Origin: Phallusia mammillata
Lineage: Eukaryota; Chordata; Ascidiacea; Phlebobranchia; Ascidiidae
Length of the DNA: 64,000 nucleotides
Direction of reading: 5' to 3'
Assembly: GCA_003260075.1 (NCBI GenBank)
Contig: QLIY01000065.1
Coordinates: forward strand, 199,463 to 263,462
Made by a program: the position numbers and the translations under genes. Below, in pieces: positions 34,090 through 46,808 of this stretch. The notes beneath the pieces are model-generated. The model was not told the DNA's origin, did not search any database, and saw only the letters and a list, made by a program, of their open reading frames with translations. How positions within the stretch are numbered: the stretch's first letter is position 1; every line of letters begins with the position of its first letter.

Positions 34090-37000
34090 TCATTTCTTTG
34101 CCAGTTGCATCGATAAATTTGCGAGGTCCTGTATATAAAGTTGAAAAATAAAACAATTTTCTGTACACTTTAAGGTACATTACCGATCGTAGTTAAAACT
34201 TGTATTGGATAATTAATAAATTGTTTTTGTTTGGTTGAAACTGTCAGTTTAAGAGACATATTGTTAATGTTACCAAAGACAGAGGAAAATATTATTTAAC
34301 AAACCTATCGTTCAACCGATGCGGTAATAAATACTCGTTGTTTTACATAACCTAATTTTCGGTGAAGTTTAGCCCACCACAACGCGAAGGCTTCTTCAGA
34401 GCGAAGAAGTAAAATAGTTGCGCAAAAACGAAATAACAAAAAAACAACGGGATATGATAAATTGATAATATAAGATCGAAGGCAAGGCAGGAATCTAAAG
34501 GGCGCAAAGAGTGGCAGTGCGTAACTTATTGCCCAATGGTTGTTGCTGATATCGGCAAAATTTCACGGTCAACAAAACCAACAACCATCGGACAATAAGT
34601 TATAACTGTTACTAATTTCACAATTACATTGAACACACCAACCTCTTTCAGTGCCATGTTTTTGGTCATTTCTTCTTCCAACATTCTCGTTAGTTTTCTG
34701 TTCAGTTCACGAATATTGGCGACATCTGCGTCATCCTGCCCAGTGATGACGCTTCGGACCCGGTTTCTTATGGAGCGTGACGAGCCAAGCTCCTCGTTTG
34801 ACGCCTTCACTTTGTGGACATCTGTAATTTTGAATGATATAAATCAGGGGTCGGCAACCTTTTTTGCACCGCGGACCGTTTTTGAAAGTGGGGGGGGGGG
34901 GGGCTTCTTCAGAGCGAAGAAGTAAAATAGTTGCGCAAAAACGATATAACAAAAAAACACCGGGATATGAAAAATTGATAATATAAGATCGAAGGCAAGG
35001 CAGGAATCTAAAGGGCGCAAAGANTACTGATCCCGTATGATCAACGACCACCTGTCGTTAAAAGTACCAAAAACCGCACAAAATGCGTGTTTTTACTAAT
35101 CAGAAAAATAATGTTTTTTAAAAAAAATTAAAGATAAACTTCCTTTACAATGTAAGCTTTTGCTTCAATAAAAGTTTAAGCAAAATTAATAAAATTTGGA
35201 ATTTGGACTTAAACATGTTTTTTCTCCAATTTTTATCTAAGTTTTTTTGTTAACCAATTCTTCTAAATAACGTTAATAAAAATATCATTATAAACACCCA
35301 CCCGTTCTGGTGTGTTGGACGTACTGCTGAATAAGTTTCGTTTTCTCCATCAACTCATCAGCCATGGCACCGGCACTTTCCTCCAGGTGGCGCACTTGCT
35401 CCTCAAGCTGCCATTTGTCTTGTTGCAACACAGTGACGCGTGACAAAAGGTCGCGACTTTCGGCTTTACTCACATTCACGCTGGTAACCGGTGTCGATGA
35501 CAAACTACTTGTACCCGCCTGTTACAAAACCCCTTTCAATATTTGTTATGCATATATGGGATATGTTGTTTCCCTTGTAAAAGAATGCAACTGTACGGAC
35601 GCAATCAACAAGCGGTAATAGCAACGTATGCAACAACAGAAGATAATCACACAATGGGTGGACGGGGGCTCAATTGTCAGCTGTACCAGGAAAGCTTTAG
35701 CCCAGACGCAAAACGATGGTTTTCTCAATCATGAAAGGCAAACATCGACAAAGTTGCGAAGGTGTGCATGTTTTCCTTAGCCTGATGGGTATTGCAAAAT
35801 TTACTCCTAATATATTTACTTGTTTGCATCACTGCACACTTTAATTAGGCGCCATGTCGATTAACTGTAGACGAATTGTTTGCGTCAGTATTTTTTTGGA
35901 TACGATACAGACATATAATTTTGTCACTTTTGAATCTACTTCTTGCTGATGTGCAATGCGCATTTGTTGAACTTGAGGGCATTTACAAATAAAAAAAGGT
36001 ATTGTAAGTATTGAAAACTCCTAGGGTGCATATTAAGGCTACAGCGTTTTGAAAATATGTATATAAAACATAACACACTATAAGTATTTGTCCGTTAAAA
36101 AAATTTCTTACGGGGGGGGGGGGTATTGAAAGTATTGAAAACTTCTAGGGTGCATATTAAGGCTACAGTGTTTTGAAAATATGTACACAAAACATAACAC
36201 ACTAGAAGTATTGGTCCGTTAAAAATTGTTCTTACCTGCGATTGGGAGTCACTCTGTTTACTGGACGACATGAAATCGCGAAAACTAAATGAAGAAACCG
36301 AACTTCCATCTCCTCCTGTTGCTGATGTGTCATGTCCGTCAACAACTTGTAACAGTTCATCGACGTCTTTTAAAACAATATACTCCAAATGTGAAAAAAA
36401 CTATATCTTTTTACGTCTACTTTGGAAACTTGGAGGGCTGTTACGTAACGATCAATCTTCTTTCACGTTTTTATTCTTTCAATTGAAATGTCAACAATGT
36501 ATGACGTTCGATACACGGAACCTCACAAATGTTGATGGTCGATACCAAGAACTAGCGCAACCGGTTTAACAATTTATAAGTTTCAAACAGCAAATCTGTT
36601 TAACTTTACATACTTGACTGGTTTGAGGAAATTTCTTGTAACTTTTCCTGAAGTTTTTCGTTTCGCTTTTTGGGGGGGGGGCACTCTGTTTACTGGACGA
36701 CATGAAATCGCGAAAACTAAACGAAGAAACAGAACTTCCATCTCCTCCTGTTGCTGATGTGTCATGTCCGTCAACAACTTGCAACAGTTCATCGACGTCT
36801 TTTAAAACAATTTATTCCAAGTGTGAAAAAAAAATTTTTTTACGTCTATACTTTCTGTAGTGATTTGTTGACCAAAAATGCATGAGCTATTGTCGTAAGA
36901 CACATGTTACGTAACGATCAATCTACTTTCACGTTTTTATTCTTTCAACTGAAATGTCAACAATGTATGGCGTTCGCCACACCGAACCTCCCAAATGCTG

Positions 37001-40000
37001 ATGGTCGATACCAAGAACTAGCGCAACCGGTTTAACAAAAGTTATAAGTTTCAACAGCAAATATGTTTAGCTTTACATACTTGACTGGTTGGATGAAATT
37101 TCTTGTAACTTTTCCTGAAGTTTTTCGTTTCGCTTTTTCTCGATTGCAAGTTGTCGCTTTAAATCTTTAAGCTGTTATGTAATTGGGAAGTTATTCTAAT
37201 GCCACTCGACAAAAACTTATGCAAACTTACAGCAGTGTGGCCCTTCTTTTCTACTAGCTTCTGTTTGCTTTTTTCGTCCTGAATATCTTGTTTTAATCGA
37301 TCTTTTACTTCCTCACGCTTTTGAATTTCTTCATTAGCTTCAGCCAGTCGTCTTTCAACTTCGGCAATTTCTTCGTCTTTTTGTGACAATCGAACTTTCA
37401 AACCCTAAATAAACGGCAATAAAAACTATATAGAGTGTTTATTTGCCAGTTGAAAATATTGCAGAACATATATTTCCGATCTTTACGTTTGTCATCCCAC
37501 AAATATATGCCAAAACTTATCCTAATCATTTTAAACATTAAGTTGTCTTTTTACAAAAACAGTTCATGTGGTTAATGCTATGAAGCACACACATGTGTAT
37601 GTGTATAACTGTATATATTTGTTTTCTTAATATTTGTATCCCTTTTTTTCTGACCATTTATGAAACATATAATTGTTTCTGTAAACAAACCCGTTTAATT
37701 GCAAATTGTTAAGTCGCATTAAAACTAATGAAGCACCGAAGTTTTGGTCGGTTGAACATGGTGTTTGGTCGTTGTTTTGGTTTCGACCCGAACCTTTCGA
37801 GGCAGGTCCGTAGCATCACTAATTATAACGGCCGATCTTATAAGTTGAAGCTATAAGTACTGAACTGGTGTTATACCTCAAATTCCTTTGCATGTAGCGA
37901 TTTAAGGTCTTGTATTTTCTGTAGATGTGCTGCTTGCTTTTCTTCGGCGACCTTTTCAGCATCTTTCAACGCCCGTTCAAACCAACCCCGAGAATTTTCC
38001 ACCGATGAAATATTCGATTGCAAATCACGGAGTTGTTGTTGGATGGAATCGATTTCTCTTGTTTTTGTCTGCAACAACCGCAGACGCATATTTAATAGAA
38101 GTAAATGCATGAGCTTGACTTGTTCTACTGATTTAGACTTGTATGATACTGATGAAATTAGCAAACGCCCAAAATACCGCCAAAAACGAGATTTTAATGG
38201 CTTTATGACATAGAAAACAATAATTCAAAATTGTAGGCAATTTTTAAGTTACTAAAAATATTTCATGCCACGGCAGTTTTTAGACAAACAGATCATTAGT
38301 AATAGTGAACCTGTCAATAAGTACAGCCTTTGATGTGACTAAATGTCAAAATTAAGGCCTTGACGCTTCTCAAGTGGAAGAAATCAATGTCATACTTTCC
38401 GTTTTCATATACATCATATTATTTTCTTTCATCACTATTTAATAAACGCGCTTAGCATATAAAAAATGACAAAAAATATGTGAATCAAAAAGTGTACCAC
38501 CCCTGAGCTAAGCAATCTAATCATTGATCTGCTGCTTCCCGGTACCAGGTGGCATAAAGATGAAACGACCATTAAATGTTAGTTATTAGCTAATTTACCC
38601 TATTAGCAGCCACAGTTTACCTAAAAAGTTGTTCTATGGAAAGACCCCGAAGCAGAAGAAAACAACTAAAACGAAATGTTTAAAATAAATGAATAAATGT
38701 CAAACGCCAAGACTCACACACATGGTCATTTCCTGCACAATTAATAACTGTCGCTCAGTCAGTCGCCCGCGTTTTTTTGTTTGTGTCAAGTTTAGGCCCG
38801 TCGTCCCGTTCTATGTTTCTCCGGGACCGCCCCTTGTTACAGTGTTAACAAGTCTTAAAAAACCGTTTTTTTGACAGTAGATCAATAAGGTAAGTTTTGA
38901 AATGAAACTGTGAAATCAAACCCATTAATAGCATTGGTTTTTCTTATTAGTCACAGTGTTACTACGCTAAATTTTCATAAACAGCCCAAAGCATTGTTAA
39001 ATTAGCACCCCCAAAAGTGACCCAACAAAGTGAACCTAAAACTAGTTATCGGAAAACGGTTCCTATCCGAGAACGCCCTCTAGACAAAATTTACGAACAG
39101 CGCGGTTGGAGGCTTTCATAAGAACGGATATGGAAAGGTTTCATGTTGATACACCAATATTGCCGATCAATGCAAATGCGCTCAATAGCTACCACACAAT
39201 GGTCCTGCTTCGGTAAATCAAATACCAACATCCGAAACGGATAATTAAATGGAAGGATTTTGAAATTTGATATTTTTTTTGCTCAGGCGCACTATTGGTT
39301 AGGCAGTAGCTATTTATCATATTCATATTACCTCATTGAGTGCTGCAAAACCACTACTTTACAACTTTTAAACCATAATCCCTAATAGTACTGCACTGCA
39401 CCATGTAGTGTGGAAAGTTTCTTTCACCAAAAACGGCAAATCTAAACTAACTATTTTTTATATTTCATGCAAATTTACCCGATCTTGATGATTCATTCTG
39501 ATCAGTTCCTGTTCCTGACGTTTGCAAGTTTCCTCTAAAACTTTTTCTTTCTCCGCGTAGGTTTCCGTCGTCCGCTGGGTGGCGCTGTCGAACTCGGCTT
39601 GCATTGCGACAATTCGCTCCGTGAACTTAGCGTTGTGCTCCTGGGATTCAATCGCCTGTTTGTCCATCACCTTCTTACGCTTTTCCGCAAGCTAAAAAAT
39701 TAATCGATTTTGAATTTTATGCCAGCACATAAATTGCCTTACATAAAGTTTGTTTGGGTCTGATGTGTAAAATAAAAAAGTTAGAGATTTATGTTTAGTT
39801 GCTATATTGCTTCCCAGCAAACCATTAAAAATAAAAAATACGTCCCGACCAGCGCACATCACCATCAAAATATACGCAAATGAATACGCAAATTCACGGC
39901 GGGAGCAAGCACAAAGGCAGGAAGTAAATGCAAAACACGGGTTCAAAATCCGCAAAACACAATGTAAACAACCAAATGCATGGTGTAAATACCGCAATCC

Positions 40001-43000
40001 AACAGGCTTGCCATGTATTTTACACGAAACGACTAATTAAACATACCCAACATGGTTCAAGTTTTGCCCATTCATACCATTAGTTAGTTACCAACAGGTA
40101 ATTTCCAAGCCTTCAAAATTGTGTACCTCTTTTGCTTCCTGCAGCTCATGACGTAGCTTCTCGTTGTCGTGTTCCACTTGATCGACCCGCTGCAGCAGAG
40201 CACCACTCGCCCGCGCGTTCTCTTCAAACTTGGTCACCGCGTCGTCGCGTTCTGTGGCCGCTTTCTCCAGTCGAGCGTTAAGAGAAGCGATTTGTGATTC
40301 GAATTTGCTGGTTTGTGATGTTTGCTCGAAGCGCAGTTGCTCTTGCGAGGATAGGCTCTATATGTGAGGAAAAGGTTGTTAAGTTATATATTCACCCAAC
40401 ACGTTTTACACTTGCTTGTATTTAACATCACGAAATTCTATTTGCCCAAGGCATACTTTTATCTCATAAAACATTTTGGTTTAGTCTTTTATTTCCACCA
40501 CATACTATTGTTACCGAGCATAATATAAATCAAAATAACAGCTTCTGAAACGCCAAAACATCATCACCCACTCATGCAAACTTATGTTAATTAGTTGTGT
40601 GTAGGTTACATTACCTGTTGGGCTTCTTCCAGGCACTGCTGTAGTTGATCTTTTTCGTGAGCTAACATCTTCTTTTCTTCTTCAAGTGAGTCAACTTGTT
40701 TCTGAAAAACTGCCATACTTGCTTGTTGCTGTTCCAGTAAATTGTGTGAAGTTTGCAATGCCTGTAAAATACATATGTTAAGGAGCTTCAGCACACCACC
40801 TTGGTTGCCAGGAAATAACAGGCAATTAGAACAAGCAACTTAATCAATGGCATACAGCATTATATACAATTTAATAAAAACGATCATACATTGCCAAGTG
40901 AAGTGATTTCCTTGGAAAGTTTTTCTTTTTCAGCTTGCAACTGGATTGAACTTGAATCACGAAGTGCAGTGATTTCACTTGCTTTGTTTCTACACAAAAG
41001 CAAATGTGTTTACAATTTTACAGACAGGTCAAAATAATTTAAGGTTACCATCAAATTTTTGTAAATTGCTATGACATTCAAGTTTTCAAGTTCTTTCAAG
41101 TAAAGTTTTTAATTAAGTTAAGATTGTATTGTCTTACTGGCATTCTTTAAATAGATTTTCCTTCTCATCTTGCAGATGAATGTACGAGGCCTGTTTCCGG
41201 TCAAGTTTTTCCCGGTAGCTTTCAATTTCAGTGTTAAGTGCTTTACATTCTGTCAGACGTCGATTAGTTTCCTCATCCAGTGCGATTTGCAAAAGATTTT
41301 TTTCTTCTCGTTCGGTTTCATATTGCACATTGATATCTGTTTAAATATAAACAAATTACAAATTTGTTTACGTGTACAAAGTAACTTTATTTACCTTGTA
41401 GTTGCTGTAATTGTTGTTTTAATCTTTGGCACTGTGCTTCAGCATGCAATAGTCTGTCGTCAGCCACAATTGACTGAAAGGAGTTTTCTGAATGATTTGT
41501 TGTTGAGGTTTCATCAGCTGTGGATGACTCACCATCAACCTGTCACAGATATGACAATACATCATTTTGCAACATACAACATGCAGCTACTTATTAGGTA
41601 TAATACCTGCAGACTCAGAGATGTTTCAAAACTCAGTTTAAATACTCGTATTGGTATTAGGAAAAAGGCTGAAATAGGTATATGAATGTTTCTTTCAACA
41701 AAGTCATGATTATTATTGTAACTGGATGGACCTAAAGTTTTTTTTACGCCAATTCAGAATCAAATTGCCACCAGTATGTAATTTAAGAGTACAATTTCCC
41801 TAGCTGTATAACGAATGCACTGCAACTGTAAAAATTACCCCAACATTTAAAAACAAATATAGTAACAAAGTATATATACTAGAAACTTGATCCTACCTCG
41901 TCATTTACAGACAAAGGATCTTTCCAATCAGACCCATTGGACAAGTTTGGGGTGGAATTTTCTACAGTGTCCAAGGAATCAGTTGAGGCATGTTTTACTT
42001 TAATTTGCTTCATGGATTCATTCATTTGATCCAGTTCTTCTTTGTGTTTTAGCTGCAAAGCTATCAAAACCAATACACATTATTTCTGGGATCAGTGTAG
42101 ATCAGATGCAACGTAATAAGTATTAACATTTATATTCCCTAAGCTGCTTTTAATATTCACGATGCTAAAACAAGTTTAATGCTGTTTTAAAAACCCACAT
42201 ATTTCCCTCTTTACCTAAATACATCACACTGAAACCAAATTACATATTAGATCATTGCAAAGTCAGATGACTGCAAAGCAAATTTTAAACCTACATTCCA
42301 AACTGGTTTTCAGCACAGTGTTTTGGGCTTGCAATCTTCTTAATTCTGACTCAGTATTACCATCAACCTCTGTGGAATTGGTTTGCGACTTTAAGAGTGA
42401 ATTTTCTTTTTCAAGTTTTTGGACATCCTCTGATAACTGCAACAAAAATAAAAAATGAGTCTGCTTTATTAAGTTGTGGTTTAAAACACACTTACTCTTG
42501 TTAGTTCTTGCATTAAAGTTTGAGATTGCAAGTTAAATTCTTGTTCAGTTTGCTGAAGAAGTGCTTCATATTCCTGACTCTGTTTGCTTTTGTTCATTAT
42601 CGAAAGTGCTCTGTAATATATNAATAAAAAAGTTAGAGATTTATGTTTAGTTGCTATATTGCTTCCCAGCAAACCATTAAAAATAAAAAATACGTCCCGC
42701 CCAGCGCACATCACCATCAAAATATACGCAAATGAATACGCAAATTCACGGCGGGAGCAAGCACAAAGGCAGGAAGTAAATGCAAAACACGGGTTCAAAA
42801 TCCGCAAAACACAATGTAAACAACCAAATGCATGGTGTAAATACCGCAATCCAACAGGCTTGCCATGTATTTTACACGAAACGACTAATTAAACATACCC
42901 AACATGGTTCAAGTTTTGCCCATTCATACCATTAGTTAGTTACCAACAGGTAATTTCCAAGCCTTCAAAATTGTGTACCTCTTTTGCTTCCTGCAGCTCA

Positions 43001-45999
43001 TGACGTAGCTTCTCGTTGTCGTGTTCCACTTGATCGACCCGCTGCAGCAGAGCACCACTCGCCCGCGCGTTCTCTTCAAACTTGGTCACCGCGTCGTCGC
43101 GTTCTGTGGCCGCTTTCTCCAGTCGAGCGTTAAGAGAAGCGATTTGTGATTCGAATTTGCTGGTTTGTGATGTTTGCTCGAAGCGCAGTTGCTCTTGCGA
43201 GGATAGGCTCTATATGTGAGGAAAAGGTTGTTAAGTTATATATTCACCCAACACGTTTTACACTTGCTTGTATTTAACATCACGAAATTCTATTTGCCCA
43301 AGGCATACTTTTATCTCATAAAACATTTTGGTTTAGTCTTTTATTTCCACCACATACTATTGTTACCGAGCATAATATAAATCAAAATAACAGCTTCTGA
43401 AACGCCAAAACATCATCACCCACTCATGCAAACTTATGTTAATTAGTTGTGTGTAGGTTACATTACCTGTTGGGCTTCTTCCAGGCACTGCTGTAGTTGA
43501 TCTTTTTCGTGAGCTAACATCTTCTTTTCTTCTTCAAGTGAGTCAACTTGTTTCTGAAAAACTGCCATACTTGCTTGTTGCTGTTCCAGTAAATTGTGTG
43601 AAGTTTGCAATGCCTGTAAAATACATATGTTAAGGAGCTTCAGCACACCACCTTGGTTGCCAGGAAATAACAGGCAATAAGAACAAGCAACTTAATCAAT
43701 GGCATACAGCATTATATACAATTTAATAAAAACGATCATACATTGCCAAGTGAAGTGATTTCCTTGGAAAGTTTTTCTTTTTCAGCTTGCAACTGGATTG
43801 AACTTGAATCACGAAGTGCAGTGATTTCACTTGCTTTGTTTCTACACAAAAGCAAATGTGTTTAAAATTTTACAGACAGGTCAAAATAATTTAAGGTTAC
43901 CATCAAATTTTTGTAAATTGCTATGACATTCAAGTTTTCAAGTTCTTTCAAGTAAAGTTTTTAATTAAGTTAAGATTGTATTGTCTTACTGGCATTCTTT
44001 AAATAGATTTTCCTTCTCATCTTGCAGATGAATGTACGAGGCCTGTTTCCGGTCAAGTTTTTCCCGGTAGCTTTCAATTTCAGTGTTAAGTGCTTTACAT
44101 TCTGTCAGACGTCGATTAGTTTCCTCATCCAGTGCGATTTGCAAAAGATTTTTTTCTTCTCGTTCGGTTTCATATTGCACATTGATATCTGTTTAAATAT
44201 AAACAAATTACAAATTTGTTTACGTGTACAAAGTAACTTTATTTACCTTGTAGTTGCTGTAATTGTTGTTTTAATCTTTGGCACTGTGCTTCAGCATGCA
44301 ATAGTCTGTCGTCAGCCACAATTGACTGAAAGGAGTTTTCTGAATGATTTGTTGTTGAGGTTTCATCAGCTGTGGATGACTCACCATCAACCTGTCACAG
44401 ATATGACAATACATCATTTTGCAACATACAACATGCAGCTACTTATTAGGTATAATACCTGCAGACTCAGAGATGTTTCAAAACTCAGTTTAAATACTCG
44501 TATTGGTATTAGGAAAAAGGCTGAAATAGGTATATGAATGTTTCTTTCAACAAAGTCATGATTATTATTGTAACTGGATGGACCTAAAGTTTTTTTTACG
44601 CCAATTCAGAATCAAATTGCCACCAGTATGTAATTTAAGAGTACAATTTCCCTAGCTGTATAACGAATGCACTGCAACTGTAAAAATTACCCCAACATTT
44701 AAAAACAAATATAGTAACAAAGTATATATACTAGAAACTTGATCCTACCTCGTCATTTACAGACAAAGGATCTTTCCAATCAGACCCATTGGACAAGTTT
44801 GGGGTGGAATTTTCTACAGTGTCCAAGGAATCAGTTGCGCCATGTTTTACTTTAATTTGCTTCATGGATTCATTCATTTGATCCAGTTCTTCTTTGTGTT
44901 TTAGCTGCAAAGCTATCAAAACCAATACACATTATTTCTGGGATCAGTGTAGATCAGATGCAACGTAATAAGTATTAACATTTATATTCCCTAAGCTGCT
45001 TTTAATATTCACGATGCTAAAACAAGTTTAATGCTGTTTTAAAAACCCACATATTTCCCTCTTTACCTAAATACATCACACTGAAACCAAATTACATATT
45101 AGATCATTGCAAAGTCAGATGACTGCAAAGCAAATTTTAAACCTACATTCCAAACTGGTTTTCAGCACAGTGTTTTGGGCTTGCAATCTTCTTAATTCTG
45201 ACTCAGTATTACCATCAACCTCTGTGGAATTGGTTTGCGACTTTAAGAGTGAATTTTCTTTTTCAAGTTTTTGGACATCCTCTGATAACTGCAACAAAAA
45301 TAACAAATGAGTCCGCTTTTTTAAGTTGTAGTTTAAAACACACTTACTCTTGTTAGTTCTTGCATTAAAGTTTGAGATTGCAAGTTAAATTCTTGTTCAG
45401 TTTGCTGAAGAAGTGCTTCATATTCCTGACTCTGTTTGCTTTTGTTCATTATCGAAAGTGCTCTGTAATATACAATAGGTAAAGTTGCATAACGAATGGG
45501 TGCTTTTAAAATGTACAACAGAAAACAAGTTCAAACCTTTTCAATTTCATTTGTTTGTTTAGTTCTTTGTCAAGGCGTGTTTCATTGTCAGTTGTTGCTT
45601 TTAATTTCACAGTAAGTTTTTTGTTTTCATCCCGAAGTTGGTAAGCCTCTGTCCTCAGTTCAATAATTTGAAGCTAATATAATATACAAGATAAAAAATA
45701 ATAAACATTGTTTCAACATGAGTAATAAAATGAAGCTAGCTTGTGCTTTTCAGTAAGTTACAGGGCAAACATTTGCATTTTAATTTGAATTGGTGATTAA
45801 TTTACAACCGCCAAACTTTATTATTGGAAAATTAAAACACCTCAAATTGATACACTTTTGCTCAAACATGCATTTACCAGTAAGGAGCAGTACTGTACAT
45901 CACAGAACAACAAGAGAAGCAAAAACAGATTTTTTAATGAAATAAACATACCTGAATTCTGTGAAATTCCTCCTCGGAAATGGTTTGCAAACCAGCCAT
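34090..45999 (-). CDS. GRIPAP1: GRIPAP1 (GRASP-1), coiled-coil endosomal recycling protein
   Basis: Exons, using the upper copy of the duplicated part: 45952-45999, 45537-45673, 45348-45462, 45147-45288, 44749-44912, 44247-44391, 43990-44188, 43742-43841, 43467-43613, 42979-43209, 39479-39691, 37877-38068, 37231-37404, 37081-37171, 36236-36366, 35302-35518, 34643-34821 and 34090-34128. All phases agree, giving 887 residues against roughly 840 in human. The start MAGLQTISEEEFHRIQ, the central SRGWFERALKDAE motif, SSVSSFSFRDFM, DKWQLEEQVRHLEE and the terminal RELNRKLTRMLEEEMTKNM match the family. The protein is nearly all coiled coil. GRIPAP1 binds GRIP1, acts as a Rab4 effector and coordinates recycling endosomes and receptor traffic. 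The last exon adds only 12 residues (DLANLSMQLAKK). Confidence 0.93.
34375..35024. repeat. Repeated about 120-bp segment at a G-run and an n
   Basis: The stretch beginning CTTCTTCAGAGCGAAGAAGT at 34390-34504 recurs at 34905-35023, where it stops at a single n. The second copy is preceded by a 14-G run at 34891-34904. A partial hAT-like terminus (CAGGGGTCGGCAACC) at about 34846 is cut off by that G-run. All of it lies in GRIPAP1 introns, with exon 34643-34821 unaffected. Confidence 0.8.
39776..45470. repeat. 2.85-kb near-identical tandem copy of GRIPAP1 exons 3-10
   Basis: Sequence 39776-42620 repeats as 42623-45472 with an offset of 2852 bp and only a handful of differences seen by eye. The copies meet at a single n at 42622. 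Splicing exon 10 of the upper copy (phase 0) to exon 3 of the lower copy (needs phase 2) would shift the frame to an early stop. The join therefore looks like an assembly duplication, perhaps of two alleles. If real, one copy would have to be skipped. Confidence 0.9.
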
Positions 46000-46808
46000 G
46001 ATGAACCAAGATTTTATTCAACCGCTGATTCTGATGACCAACTGCACCTTTAGTGTGTTTTTCAGTCTTTGATTTAAACAAAAAAAATCATGCCATTTTA
46101 CAATAAACTAAATTTCACTGCCGTAAGCAAATAATGAATATTCAGTGTTTCAATTCTCAGCAAGTACATTTTACAAACAGATGCTGTTCTAGTCTCTGAA
46201 CTGGACATATTCAGCAACAGCTCCAAATCCAATAAAAGTGTTTATTTTAATGACATTTCTTTAAAATGAAAACACGACATACGTTTTAGCTAAACATTTT
46301 GCTCTAAAATATTTTGTAGCTGTTCAAAAGAAACTACCTGTCGGCAACATGCAAGACAGTAAAACAATTTACAACACTCTTACTTGAATCAAACGTAGTA
46401 TTTTGTTGACTTCCAGTTCCCAGCTGATTATTATCGTCGTATAAATAAGATCTCTACGTATATTTTACTTCCAGACATGACTGTCTTTTAGGTAAGTTTT
46501 TTTTTTCATTCCGGGGGATACGTAAAGGTCTAAAATTCCCGTTTCTTTGCTTGCAACATCACTTTTAGTGCTGTTAGTTTTGTGCATTTGCGAGAGACGG
46601 CGTCTGCAGTAACTGTACATCACCAAATTACTTAAAACTATCACCACAGGAGATTGAACGCAATTATATTTCGAATCAATGGCGTAGCAAACGTAATAGG
46701 CAATAAAAATGAAGAATTTTAGGTAACATTTAAAAATCTATACACAAGAAAAACATCAAGGTAAGTACCCGATTAGGAAAAATACCCCATCTAAAATTAG
46801 GTAACAAA
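46000..46808. other. Interval between CFAP92 stop and GRIPAP1 start
   Basis: This 0.8-kb interval should hold the CFAP92 3' UTR and GRIPAP1 promoter or 5' UTR. A minus-strand frame at 46465-46605 follows a CTGCAG acceptor and could be an alternative last exon, but its short product has no recognised features. No poly(A) hexamer close to the CFAP92 stop was evident. Confidence 0.4.

Noticed and set aside
41170-44537. Plus-strand 171-codon ORFs at 41170-41685 and 44022-44537
   Set aside because: They are antisense shadows of GRIPAP1 exons, duplicated along with the 2.85-kb segment.
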